Source of the DNA: Thiobacter sp. AK1
GTDB taxonomy: Bacteria > Pseudomonadota > Gammaproteobacteria > Burkholderiales > Thiobacteraceae
Assembly (NCBI RefSeq): GCF_039822265.1
Contig: NZ_JBAJEX010000003.1
Location: forward strand, 205,857-269,856
Direction: 5' to 3'
Length of the DNA: 64,000 bases
This document shows, piece by piece, positions 25,901-33,754 of this stretch (the stretch's first letter is position 1; each line of letters begins with the position of its first letter). A model generated the notes under the pieces. It did no database searches and was not told where the DNA came from. It saw only the letters and a list, made by a program, of their open reading frames with translations. The translations under genes were made by a program, and so were the position numbers.

Positions 25901-27483
25901 GGCGCCGTCCGCGTCGGCGAACACCTGAAGGTCTTCCGGCGCAATGCCCTCGCCAAAGCGCAGGCGGTCATGCCCTTCGACATCCACGATCCGGTCGCTG
26001 CCGTCCCCGGCGTTGAACACATAGACATCGTCACCGCGCCCACCATCGAGCAGATCCGATCCCGTGCCCCCGACCAGGCTGTCGTTACCGTCCAATCCCT
26101 GGATGACGTCGTTACCGGCCAGGCCGTCGATGAATTCGTCGGCGCTACCGCCCATGATGAAATCGTCGCCATCGCTCGGGGTGTTCGCCAGCGTTGCGAT
26201 GGCTTCGGCATCCCACGTCGTCCCATCGGCGAACTGCACGGCGCCCAGCCGGTTGGCCGCATCGCCAAACCAGTTCTCAACGGTAATCGTTTCGCCGTCG
26301 GGCAACTGTAAGTAAAGGTTGGCGGCATCGCGCTTGACGACCACCTGTTCCGGACCGATGCCCTCGCCCAGGCTGAGGCTGTCGGTATCGCCCCGGCCTT
26401 CGTCGGCGATGATGTCGCTGCCGTCGCCAAGCGCGTACTCGTAGGTGTCGTCGCCCGATCCGCCCGACAGCAGGTCGTTGCCCGGGCCGCCGGAGAGCAC
26501 GTCGTTACCGGCCAGGGCGTGGATTTCGTCGTTGCCGGCCCCGGCCTCGATCACGTCGTCTGCATCGCTGCCGACGAGGAAGGCATCCCCGCCGCTCGGC
26601 GCCACCGGGGCCAGGGCCCAGGCCGTCAGCTCCGCCGGCGACCAGACCGTGCCGTCCGCGAAGACCACGGATTCGATGCTCGGCCCGGTGTTGCCGAACC
26701 AGCCCTCGACGATCACGCGTTCTCCGCTGCCGCGCAGCACCAGCAGCAAGTCGGATTCGTTGCGGGTCACCGCCACATCGGCCGGCAGAATGTCCGCGTC
26801 GAAGCGAATCACATCCTCGCCCGCCGTTCCACTGTCGGCGATGACGTCGCGGCCGTCGCCGCGCGCAAAGACGTAGGTGTCCGAACCATCGCCGCCATCG
26901 AGGCGATCGTTACCCGTACCGCCGGACAAGGTATCGTCCGTCGCATAGCCGATGATGTGGTCGTTGCCCTCGGTGCCGAGGAGTAACCCAGCACGCACCT
27001 CGTCCGCCGAGAGACTCCCATCGGAGAAGTCGAAGAACTCGACGACCGCCGCTTCATCGGCAAAGAAACGCCGAATGGTCAAGCGATCCTCCGTGTCGGC
27101 GATGCGCACCAGCAGGTCATCACCGGCCCGTTCAAACCGCACTTCATCCCGATACCCCTCCATGACGATGCGGTCGGCATTGCCGATGTCGTCGGATTCG
27201 ACCACCACGTCGTCGCCGGAGCCCCGCCGGAACACGTAGCTGTCGTCGCCACTGCCACCAAGTAGCGTGTCGCGATCGGCGCGATAGCCACCGTCCAGCC
27301 GGTCGTCGCCCGCGCCGCCGTGGAGTTCGTCGTCGTCGGCAAAGACGGCGCTAAAGCCGCCCTCACCACCTCCGTAACCCTCGCCGCCGCCACTGCCTAA
27401 CCACCAGGCGGGGTCGGTATAGGCGCCATACAGGCGGTCATCCCCCCGGCCGGCGATGATGACGTCGTTGCCGAAGCGGCCGA
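13925..27483 (-). pseudogene. Giant RTX / cadherin-like type I secretion protein, C-terminal part (split by prophage)
   Basis: C-terminal 4,500 or so residues of a huge secreted protein interrupted by the prophage. From the prophage edge leftwards, the first half is dense in RTX nonapeptides (GGAGNDxL type) interleaved with about 60-residue modules ending ADGTxW. Each RTX block would fold as a Ca2+-binding beta-roll outside the cell. Then come many putative-Ig/cadherin-like repeats (GDTLSYSATLANGxPLPxWL, FSGTPGxxDVG) and VCBS-like modules (SEDTTAPLTGNVLGNDIDVD). A Gly/Pro-rich C-terminus follows, with residues such as GRFLDSFKREGKSQQPAWP. The 5' part lies at 61997-63578. An ATG at 27235 could restart translation but would lack the N-terminal domain. 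It is most likely an adhesin or effector. Confidence 0.93.
27480..27483. repeat. Target-site duplication, left copy (CCGA)
   Basis: CCGA directly before the left prophage end, matched by CCGA at 61997-62000 directly after the right end. Deleting the prophage plus one copy rebuilds an uninterrupted RTX reading frame across the join. Confidence 0.8.
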
Positions 27484-27649
27484 TAGGGATGAAAAGATTG
27501 GATGCGACAAGGTAGATGAGACGGAAGGTCGCGGGAAGGGGCGGGATGGGGCGGGAAATTTCGGTAAATCAATGGGTTCGTTGGGTTGTCCACAAGGCGG
27601 GGCGTGTGCGCGGATTGCGTGCGACGAAATGCACGCGCTGACGGGGGGA
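27484..27649. repeat. Left prophage end with transposase-site-like motifs
   Basis: Starts with the terminal repeat TAGGGATGAAAAGATTGG, then TGCGAC at 27503-27508. A second TGCGACG lies at 27620-27626. The same TGCGACG core occurs four times at the right end, which suggests transposase-binding sites. No gene lies in these 166 bases. Confidence 0.65.
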
Positions 27650-28072
27650 TCAGGCGGGTTTTTTGAGGCGCTCGACTTCGGCGCGGAGGTCGGCTAGCGC
27701 CCGGCGCAGCTCGGACGCTTCTGCCGCCGAGCGAGCGCGCGCGAAAACATCATCGAGGAAGGCCTCGGCCTCCTGTTCGGTCATATCGGCCAGCAGGAGG
27801 CCGATTTTTTCGAGGCGGCGAGCGTATGGGACGGCGGAAAAGTCGTTTTCCGGCGCGGGTTTACGCTCTTTCTGGCCGCGCCCGGTGGCCAGCCAGTCCA
27901 GCGAGACGCCTGCGGCGTCGGCGATGCGCGACAGCTTGTCGTAGACAGGCTTTTTCCCCTCAAGGTAAGACCTGATCGTTGCCTCTGGAAGTCCGACTTT
28001 TCGAGCGAACGCGGACACGGTGTCGTCACCGATGCACTCACGGAGCCTGGATGCGAGCGTGTCCGATTCCAT
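27650..28072 (-). CDS. Phage repressor (XRE-type HTH, c-like)
   Basis: Likely lysogeny repressor of 140 residues, the only early gene facing left, in the position of Mu c. The N-terminal helix-turn-helix reads VSAFARKVGLPEATIRSYLEGKKP, followed by LSRIADAAGVSLDWLATG, a common repressor arrangement. The C-terminal helical region (SAAEASELRRALADLRAEVERL) may oligomerise. I choose the ATG at 28072. The frame stays open further upstream only because the operator repeats happen to lack stops. It should bind the AATCGGAC array next to its start and repress the rightward early promoter. Confidence 0.85.
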   Translation of the reverse strand: MESDTLASRLRECIGDDTVSAFARKVGLPEATIRSYLEGKKPVYDKLSRIADAAGVSLDWLATGRGQKERKPAPENDFSAVPYARRLEKIGLLLADMTEQEAEAFLDDVFARARSAAEASELRRALADLRAEVERLKKPA

Positions 28073-28163
28073 GAACAACACCTCACGAATCGGACATGAG
28101 AATCGGACATCGGACGCGCGAATCGGACATAAATCGGACGCGAATCGGACGCGAATCGGACAT
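28061..28163. promoter_or_regulatory. Operator array of AATCGGAC repeats
   Basis: At least six direct copies of AATCGGAC followed by AT or GC lie at 28087-28163, several spaced exactly 11 bases apart. An inverted copy (GTCCGATT) lies at 28061-28068 inside the first codons of the repressor. The array lies between the repressor and the early promoter, as expected for a phage operator, and the spacing puts the sites on one face of the helix. Confidence 0.85.
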
Positions 28164-28186
28164 GCAAAATGTTTCGCAACTTGTTG

Positions 28187-28214
28187 TTGACATCGCAACC
28201 TCTTGTGTTAGACT
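28187..28214 (+). promoter_or_regulatory. Early rightward promoter
   Basis: A perfect TTGACA (28187-28192), a 16-base spacer and TAGACT (28209-28214) lie 28 bases before the first early gene and 24 bases after the operator array. Repressor bound to the array could block it. Confidence 0.75.
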
Positions 28215-28241
28215 ATCGCAAACAGTTACGAGGATAGCACT

Positions 28242-28481
28242 ATGGAACGAGAGCGGAAACCTTTAGGTGATGCCACCGCCGTGCGCGGCAAGCTGGCGCT
28301 GGCAGGGTACCGGTCGATCAATGAGTGGGCGAATGCCCACGGCGTCAAGCCGGTGACGGCGCGACGGGTGATCTATGACTGGGCGAACCGCGCCGACCGC
28401 GAGCCGCACGGAGGCATCGCGCGGCAGGTGATGAAGATGCTGCGGGAGACGCTGGAGGCGAAAGATGATCAGGCTGCGTGA
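28242..28481 (+). CDS. Small early DNA-binding-like protein (Ner position)
   Basis: First gene of the early operon, 79 residues. A likely helix-turn-helix is INEWANAHGVKPVTARRVIYDW, in a basic protein. It occupies the place of Mu ner, whose product turns down early transcription, but I do not see enough similarity to assign that name. A GAGGA ribosome site precedes the ATG. Confidence 0.65.
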   Translation: MERERKPLGDATAVRGKLALAGYRSINEWANAHGVKPVTARRVIYDWANRADREPHGGIARQVMKMLRETLEAKDDQAA

Positions 28482-28725
28482 CTACGCGAAAGCGCTTGGC
28501 GTGTGCAAGAAAACGGCTCTGGCACAAGCGCTGCGCGAAGGGAAGGCCTGCGAGAAGCGGCCTGTGCGCGGCGGGTGGGCGTGGTTCGTGGCGTCGCAGC
28601 CTGAGGCGGCGCAAGCGCACGTCGATACGGGCCGCCTAGAGCAGTGCATCTCTCTGGCGCTCAAGATTGACTCCAGCGCCAACGGGGCCGCGCGGCTGGC
28701 CGTGAGACTCTACGAGGTGCTGTGA
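28465..28725 (+). CDS. Small early HTH protein
   Basis: An 86-residue protein starting MIRLRDYAKALGVCKKTALA, which looks like an excisionase- or MerR-type helix-turn-helix. A mixed C-terminal half follows (SLALKIDSSANGAARLAVRL). It overlaps the preceding gene by 17 bases, and its stop codon overlaps the start of the transposase, so the three are probably translationally coupled. It may modulate transposition or early transcription. I recognise no exact family. Confidence 0.6.
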   Translation: MIRLRDYAKALGVCKKTALAQALREGKACEKRPVRGGWAWFVASQPEAAQAHVDTGRLEQCISLALKIDSSANGAARLAVRLYEVL

Positions 28726-31052
28726 TGCAGACCTGGCTGACCCCGCAGCAGATCGCCGAGATGCGGCTGGCTGGCATGCCGACGACAGATCGTCGTGTGC
28801 GAACCTGGGCTGAAAAAAATTTCGCCACGATTCGCAACAGGTTGCGAGGTAAAGGCATCGAGATACTGCTCGAGAGCCTGCCGATCGAGGCGCAGCGGGA
28901 TTACTACGCGCGGCATGCCGCGCAGCAGACCGAAGGAGACCGGATGAACAGTTTGCCCGCTACGCCAAAAGTAGCTGTTGCTACGCCAAATGTAGCTCCC
29001 CTCCCCGCCCTCGGCGGCGAGCCTATCCCGGCGGGGGGGTGCCCTCACCCTGCCGATACCAGCCCGGCGGCCACCGGTGCGGGTGGGCTCACCAGCGGGG
29101 GTGGGTTGCCGGTGCCGGTCAAACCCGGCCAGAACCTGCCAAAACCGGCCAAAACCGGCCAAAACTTGCCAAAACCGGCTGAAACCGACGCGGATTCCGT
29201 CTTGATCGGCCAGATCGTCAGCGCGGGGGTGCGGGATGATGATTTTGCGCGGGTGGAGCGGGCGCGAGCGCTGTATGCCCTGCTGAAACCCTTGATCGAC
29301 CTGCCGGAGCGCCACAAGGGACGGCGGGCGATGGCGGAGGAGATTGCGCGCACTCTTAATAAGAGCGTGGCGCAGGTGTACCGGCTGGCGCAGATGGCCA
29401 GCGGCAAGGACGGGGTGATCCGCCTTGCGCGGCTGGGGCAGCGCAGCGACCGGGGGCAGGCGCGGGTTTTGATTTCCGGGCCGTGGCTGGCCTGGGCACA
29501 GGAGGCTGCCGCCGCGTGGGCGGGTGATGATGTGCCGGGGCTGGCGGCGCGAGTGCGCGATGCGGTGCGCATGGCCTGGGTGGGCGGCGCGCCGAGTGAG
29601 CGGCAGTGCTGGCTGAAGGCCACGGCGAAGGTGGCGCGCGATCTGATGGAGGCGGGCGCGCCGCGCGCGGTGTGCGCGGGGTTGCTGTCGGTGCCGTGCC
29701 CGCGCCGGTATGTGGCTGCCGAGGGGGTGCATTTCCGTGTGGCGGGCAAGAGCTTGCGCGACGGCAAGGCCATTTATGACAAGCATCTGACGCCGGTGCG
29801 GCGCACGGCGGCGGCGAAGTGGCCGGGCGATCTGGTGTGCGGGGACATCACGCCGCTGGACATTCCGGTGTTGAGAGACGACGGCAGCACGGCGTATGCG
29901 CGGCTGATTGCCTGGCACGATGTGGCGACGAACTGGCTGTGGGTGGACGCGGTGCTGCTGGACAAGGGCCAGGGTATCCGGCGCGAGCATGTGGCGGCAA
30001 GCTATGCGCGCATGTGCGAGAAAGCGCCGTTTGGTGCGCCGCGCAGGCTGTATCTGGACAACGGTTCGGAGTACCAGTGGGATGAAATGCTGGTGGCGTG
30101 CAAGCGGCTGGCGGAGTTTACCGGGGAGCAGTTCGGCGCGTCAGAAGCCGCGACCACGCCGCAAGAGCATCAGGTGGTGCGCAGCATTCCTTTCCGGCCC
30201 CGCGCCAAGCGCATCGAGGGGCTGTTTGGGAATCTCACCGACTGGCTGGGCTGGTGGTTTGGCTATGTGGGCGGAAACCGCATCACCAAGAAGGTGGCCA
30301 CACTCGGGAAAGGCGTGCAGCCCGCGCGGTTCGAGGCGGTGAAGGACTGGCTGAACCGCACGCTTGCGGACTATCACGTCACGCCGCAGCCGGGGGCGGA
30401 GCACATGGGCGGCATGAGTCCGCAGCAAAAGCTCACGCTGGCGATGGAGAGCGGCTGGAAGCCGTGGAAGATTGACCGCATCACGCTGGCGCTGGCGTTT
30501 GCCGACTACGAGGCGCGGCGGGTGAACCGCGGCACGGTGAGCGTGGACGGCGTGACCTACTCGGGCGACTGCCTGATGGCGATCGAGGGGCGGGTGCTGG
30601 TGGCGGTGCCGCGCATCCTGGGCGAGGAAGGGGCGTACATCCTCGATGTGCGCGGCCAGCGCATTCTCGGCTGGGTGGAGCCGGAGCGGGTTTACGACAT
30701 CACCGACCCGGCCGGGGCGCGTGAGGCCGGGCGCAGGCGGCAGGCGCTGAAAGTCTTGCTCGCCGAGCGCATCAAGGAAGCGGGCGGGCCGCTGGATGAG
30801 GCGCGGCTGGCGGGCACGCGGGCCGAGCTGCTCGGATTGGATGCGACGCTCGCCCAGGCCGAGGCGGCGGCACAGTGGGTGGAGCCGTCTGCCGAAGTGC
30901 TGCAACTGCACGAGGGCATGCGCGCTGCGCGGCAGCGGCAGATCGAGGAGATCAACCGGCGGCTTGAGGCGCGCAAGAGCGCCGAGCAGCTCAACCGGCT
31001 GGGCGTGGACGACGACCCGGATACCGCGATGGCGCGGGCGATGGGGCTGTGA
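28725..31052 (+). CDS. Mu-type DDE transposase (gpA)
   Basis: Transposase that integrates and replicates the phage DNA. The 775-residue protein has an N-terminal DNA-binding region (TPQQIAEMRLAGMPTTDRRV). The catalytic RNase H fold has acidic residues in GDITPLDIPVL, RLYLDNGSEYQW and RAKRIEGLFGNLTDW (D, D, E). A C-terminal beta-barrel and a basic helical tail that could contact the B protein complete it. The ATG at 28725 overlaps the previous stop; a GTG one codon earlier is possible. A Pro/Lys-rich linker near residues 131-155 is encoded by a 10-bp tandem repeat. Confidence 0.95.
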   Translation: MQTWLTPQQIAEMRLAGMPTTDRRVRTWAEKNFATIRNRLRGKGIEILLESLPIEAQRDYYARHAAQQTEGDRMNSLPATPKVAVATPNVAPLPALGGEPIPAGGCPHPADTSPAATGAGGLTSGGGLPVPVKPGQNLPKPAKTGQNLPKPAETDADSVLIGQIVSAGVRDDDFARVERARALYALLKPLIDLPERHKGRRAMAEEIARTLNKSVAQVYRLAQMASGKDGVIRLARLGQRSDRGQARVLISGPWLAWAQEAAAAWAGDDVPGLAARVRDAVRMAWVGGAPSERQCWLKATAKVARDLMEAGAPRAVCAGLLSVPCPRRYVAAEGVHFRVAGKSLRDGKAIYDKHLTPVRRTAAAKWPGDLVCGDITPLDIPVLRDDGSTAYARLIAWHDVATNWLWVDAVLLDKGQGIRREHVAASYARMCEKAPFGAPRRLYLDNGSEYQWDEMLVACKRLAEFTGEQFGASEAATTPQEHQVVRSIPFRPRAKRIEGLFGNLTDWLGWWFGYVGGNRITKKVATLGKGVQPARFEAVKDWLNRTLADYHVTPQPGAEHMGGMSPQQKLTLAMESGWKPWKIDRITLALAFADYEARRVNRGTVSVDGVTYSGDCLMAIEGRVLVAVPRILGEEGAYILDVRGQRILGWVEPERVYDITDPAGAREAGRRRQALKVLLAERIKEAGGPLDEARLAGTRAELLGLDATLAQAEAAAQWVEPSAEVLQLHEGMRAARQRQIEEINRRLEARKSAEQLNRLGVDDDPDTAMARAMGL
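29120..29189 (+). repeat. 10-bp tandem repeat inside the transposase gene
   Basis: Seven units of about CAAAACCGGC in a row (three perfect, four with one to three changes). Because 10 is not a multiple of three, the repeat reads through all phases and encodes a repeating linker, KPGQNLPKPAKTGQNLPKP. Confidence 0.85.
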
Positions 31053-31129
31053 AGATGGTTCCGGCCCGCCGTAGGCGCGGCAGGCCGGGTGTGTGAGGCA
31101 AGGCAAACGTGAAAGGAAGCACGAGCATT

Positions 31130-31864
31130 ATGGCACGTGAGATTAGAAAAACCAAGGCAGTGACCGAGGCGATCAAGCTCGCCGAGGTGGTGATGGGCAG
31201 CGACAACGCCATCGGCGAAATCGTGGGGCCTGCGGGCACGGGCAAGAGCATGGCCGGGCGCGCGGTGTGCGAGGCGTACCGGGCGGCGCGCATCGTGGCC
31301 TTTGACGGCATGACGCGGCATCAACTGCTGCGCGCCGTGGCGCAGGCTGCGGGCATCGAGGGGCCGGGGGCGGTGGATAGGCTGCTGGCTGCGCCGGAAG
31401 GCGATACGCGGCGGCTGATCGTGGTGGATGAGGCGAACAAGCTGGGTTGGAGGCCGCTGGAAGCGCTGCGGTTTCTAGCCGATGAGCGCGGGTTTGCGGT
31501 GCTTCTCATCGGAACCGAACTCTACGAGCGGCAGTTTGCCGCCAGCCGCACGCGCGAACTGCTGCTGCAACTGGGCAGCCGCATCGGGGCCAAGCGCATG
31601 AGCACGCGGCACCTCGACCGCGCCGAGACCTATGCGCATGTGCTGCGCCCGGCCTTTGGCGATGTAGCGGACAAGGAACTGATCAACGCCTTCTGGATGG
31701 GCTGCCGAAAAGGCAACTACCGCGAGGCGGTGGAACTGGCCGAGGAGTGCCGCCGGATCATGGCGGCCAACCAGATGCAAAACCTCACCTCTGCGGTGCT
31801 GGAGCTGGCCCTGAAGTGGAGCGCCAACCGGCGCGTGGTAGGGAGAGACGGCCATGCGGCTTGA
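31130..31864 (+). CDS. Mu-type target-DNA activator ATPase (gpB)
   Basis: AAA+ ATPase that would choose target DNA and stimulate the transposase. About 244 residues with Walker A GPAGTGKS, Walker B LIVVDEAN, a sensor-like LLIGTELYER and an arginine-rich C-terminal part. I use the ATG at 31130, preceded at a distance by AAAGGAAG; a GTG at 31109 is the alternative. It lies directly downstream of transposase A, as in Mu. Confidence 0.9.
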   Translation: MAREIRKTKAVTEAIKLAEVVMGSDNAIGEIVGPAGTGKSMAGRAVCEAYRAARIVAFDGMTRHQLLRAVAQAAGIEGPGAVDRLLAAPEGDTRRLIVVDEANKLGWRPLEALRFLADERGFAVLLIGTELYERQFAASRTRELLLQLGSRIGAKRMSTRHLDRAETYAHVLRPAFGDVADKELINAFWMGCRKGNYREAVELAEECRRIMAANQMQNLTSAVLELALKWSANRRVVGRDGHAA

Positions 31865-32081
31865 GGACGTGGCGCTGGTGCTGGGCTGCTCCAAGGCTGC
31901 GGCCTCGATGGTGAAAAACGGCAAGTACGACCGGCCCGGATCCGACCTGCCCGAGCGCTACGCGGCGCTTGTGCGGCTGGTGGATGCGGTGCGCGGGGCC
32001 GACCGCGACGCGGTGTTGCGGCAGGTGTGCATGGAGTGTGAACGGCAGGACTGCACTGGGTGCAGGCTGGCCGATATTTAA
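31854..32081 (+). CDS. Small HTH protein with C-terminal cysteine cluster
   Basis: A 75-residue protein overlapping the end of the B gene. The N-terminus (LEDVALVLGCSKAAASMVKNG) resembles a Cro-like helix-turn-helix. The C-terminus has four cysteines in CMECERQDCTGC, which could bind metal. I cannot name a family. Its position suggests a modulator of early functions. Confidence 0.7.
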   Translation: MRLEDVALVLGCSKAAASMVKNGKYDRPGSDLPERYAALVRLVDAVRGADRDAVLRQVCMECERQDCTGCRLADI

Positions 32082-32124
32082 GCAGGGCAGGTGCCGCGTG
32101 GCCGCGCGGCGGGTGGTCAGGAAT
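32081..32124 (+). repeat. Direct repeat, left copy, beside the opposite-strand gene
   Basis: About 44 bases beginning AGCAGGGCAGGTGCCGCGTG, closely matched at 32529-32571. Both copies end in a TCAGGA ribosome-site-like sequence. The two copies bracket a leftward gene, so recombination between them could insert or remove it. Confidence 0.75.
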
Positions 32125-32485
32125 CTTTCTTTGGAGGTGTGTCGTGGCGATTCGAAACGTTGAGTATCTCGTCCATCTTGCGCGCGGTGACGTGCGCGAG
32201 TTCGCGGTCAAAACTCAAATCCTGTCTGAGGCGGTCAACGGCCTGGAGGCGCAGCTTGGCCTCGTGGCCATGATGCTTGCGTCCATGCGACGCGAGGAAT
32301 TCGACTTCCCGGTCGAGATCCTTCGATCGATTGAGCAGCGCATAGAGCAGCGCTACCTTGGGCTCTTGAGCGCTTTTCGTCTCGCAGGCGGAAATGTCCT
32401 TCATGAGTTCGTCGATGGCGAACTCGAGTACGGCCATGCGGCTTTCAAGTAAAGCGAGACGCTGCCTGACTTCTTTGTCGTCCAT
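32117..32485 (-). CDS. Opposite-strand hypothetical protein (candidate moron)
   Basis: A 122-residue protein facing left in an otherwise rightward block. It is charged and helical (MDDKEVRQRLALLESRMAVL, LNRSKDLDREVEFLASHGRK) and is probably a coiled coil. A longer reading starting upstream adds residues encoded by the repeat and is less likely. Base composition is less GC-rich than in neighbouring genes. The rightward frame over the same DNA looks less protein-like to me. Flanking direct repeats and orientation fit a gene added to the phage and possibly expressed from the lysogen. No function is recognised. Confidence 0.6.
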   Translation of the reverse strand: MDDKEVRQRLALLESRMAVLEFAIDELMKDISACETKSAQEPKVALLYALLNRSKDLDREVEFLASHGRKHHGHEAKLRLQAVDRLRQDLSFDRELAHVTARKMDEILNVSNRHDTPPKKDS

Positions 32486-32528
32486 CGGTAAACCATAGCA
32501 CGAATCCACAAAGGGAAGTGTGAACCAG

Positions 32529-32571
32529 CAGGGCAAGTGCCGCGTGGCCGCGCGGCTGGCAATCAGGAGTG
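32529..32571 (+). repeat. Direct repeat, right copy, beside the opposite-strand gene
   Basis: Begins AGCAGGGCAAGTGCCGCGTG and ends TCAGGAGT, where it supplies the ribosome site of the next gene. It is the partner of 32081-32124. Confidence 0.75.
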
Positions 32572-32577
32572 TGAAAA

Positions 32578-33051
32578 ATGGCAAAAGCAGAAGCGAAGAA
32601 GGAAGAATCGAAGGTGAAGGCAGTGGCGGTGCCGGCAGGAGAAAAAATCGACCGAGACGGCGGTGAAATCACGGCGCTAGATGCCGCGACCATCCGGCTG
32701 GTGATGCAGGGCTGGGAGCTCAAGAAGCAGATCGACGAGCTCGATGCGCAGATCAAGGCGATCAACGCGCAGCTGATCGAGGCGCACGGGGCGGGCGCGA
32801 GCCTGATCGTGCGCGGGGTGTGCCGCGCCAGCATCACCGAGCGCGAGGCGGTGAAGATCAAGGACGCCGAGCGCCTGAAGGCGGTGCTGGGGGATCGATT
32901 TGGCGATCTGGTCAAGGTCGAGGTGGCCTACAAGCCAGAGCAGCGGCTGATCGACATGGCATGCGACGGCGACGAGCCGCTGCAACCGGCCATCGGCGCG
33001 TGCCTGACGGTGGGCAAGTCTGCTAGCGTGACCTGGAGGGCGGAGAAATGA
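32578..33051 (+). CDS. Phage early protein of unknown function
   Basis: A 157-residue protein. A Lys/Glu-rich N-terminus (MAKAEAKKEESKVKAV) is followed by a helical region (ELKKQIDELDAQIKAINAQL) that looks like a coiled coil. A mixed domain comes next with VRGVCRASITEREAVKIKD. The ribosome site TCAGGAG lies in the upstream direct repeat. It sits among semi-essential early genes. I do not recognise the family. Confidence 0.7.
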   Translation: MAKAEAKKEESKVKAVAVPAGEKIDRDGGEITALDAATIRLVMQGWELKKQIDELDAQIKAINAQLIEAHGAGASLIVRGVCRASITEREAVKIKDAERLKAVLGDRFGDLVKVEVAYKPEQRLIDMACDGDEPLQPAIGACLTVGKSASVTWRAEK

Positions 33052-33245
33052 CGGGCCTGGTCGAGCGGATCGAGCGCGGCATGGCCGACTGCGAGGATGC
33101 GCTCATCGTGCAGCGGCTCATCGCCGCGCTGGCGAAGATGATGTGCTACGCGCCTCCAGACGTACGCAGGACAGAGGACTATGACGAGTGCGCGATCGCG
33201 CTGGCCGACGCGATGGCGCTGCGCCGCCAGCAGAACGACGAGTAA
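33048..33245 (+). CDS. Small phage early protein
   Basis: A 65-residue, mostly helical protein starting MTGLVERIERGMADCEDALI, overlapping the preceding gene by four bases (ATGA). No domain is recognised. The tight coupling and the hairpin right after its stop codon suggest it ends one translational block. Confidence 0.6.
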   Translation: MTGLVERIERGMADCEDALIVQRLIAALAKMMCYAPPDVRRTEDYDECAIALADAMALRRQQNDE

Positions 33246-33253
33246 CCCGGCCC

Positions 33254-33277
33254 ATGCCCATGCGCGCGCGTGGGCAT
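33254..33277. terminator. Near-perfect palindrome before gemA
   Basis: ATGCCCATGCGC pairs with GCGCGTGGGCAT over 12 bp with one wobble and no loop, 9 bases after a stop codon. There is no T-tract. It could be a protein-binding palindrome or an mRNA processing or attenuation site. Confidence 0.45.
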
Positions 33278-33307
33278 GCACAGGGTCACTCGATAGATGA
33301 GACGACG

Positions 33308-33754
33308 ATGGACGCAAAAACCCGCCGCCGCGTGCTGCTGGGGCTGGCGCACAAGGCCGCCGCGCAGCTGGGCATGGACGAAGACACCCGCCGCGCCGCG
33401 CAGATGGCGTTTTGCGGCAAGGCGAGCCTTGCCGACTACAGCGACAGCCAACTGATCGGCTGGTGCTGGGAACTCAAGCGCCGCGGGGCGGAGATTGGCA
33501 TCCCGGCCCCGCCGCCCAAGGGTGGCAGCGGCTGGGGGCGGCCCACCGAGGCGCAGCTCGCCGAGATCGAGCGGCTGGCGCTGCGCATTGGCTGGAGCGG
33601 GCTGGACGACGGCGCGCTGCGCGGCTTTGTGCGGCGCACCTGCGCGGCAGACGATGTGCGCTTCATCACCCGCGGCCAGGCCACTGCCGTCATCAGCGGG
33701 CTGCGCCGGTGGCTGGCGCAGCGCCAGCGCCATGCCGGGCAGGAGGTGGCCTGA
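33308..33754 (+). CDS. GemA-like regulatory protein (Mu gp16 family)
   Basis: About 148 residues from the ATG at 33308 (MDAKTRRRVLLGLAHKAAAQ). The pattern of an N-terminal helix, LADYSDSQLIGWCWELKRRG and a C-terminal VRRTCAADDVRFITRGQATA matches the DUF1018/GemA family found in the early region of Mu-like phages. Mu GemA affects host DNA supercoiling and gene expression. The role here is inferred from family and position. The in-frame extension to 33188 is arginine-rich and probably not translated. Confidence 0.8.
   Translation: MDAKTRRRVLLGLAHKAAAQLGMDEDTRRAAQMAFCGKASLADYSDSQLIGWCWELKRRGAEIGIPAPPPKGGSGWGRPTEAQLAEIERLALRIGWSGLDDGALRGFVRRTCAADDVRFITRGQATAVISGLRRWLAQRQRHAGQEVA

Noticed and set aside
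18416..26311. Long plus-strand open frames (545, 518 and 847 codons) opposite the RTX gene
   Set aside because: They are antisense shadows of GC-rich repeats with strong codon bias. They lack ribosome sites and recognisable domains, and the minus-strand RTX reading is continuous and well structured.
20100..27300. Regular short repeats that might suggest a CRISPR array or tandem DNA repeats
   Set aside because: The repeats are degenerate, keep a three-base phase and encode GGxGNDxL nonapeptides. There are no identical repeats with unique spacers and no cas genes.
28072..28198. Longer N-terminus of the repressor
   Set aside because: The extra codons only read through the operator repeats (repeating CPIR/VRF residues), and the HTH protein starts cleanly at the ATG at 28072.
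32060..32452. Plus-strand frame of 130 codons over the opposite-strand gene
   Set aside because: Its start lies in the direct repeat and its first 30 residues are low-complexity. The leftward frame has a more typical soluble helical protein. I cannot fully exclude it.
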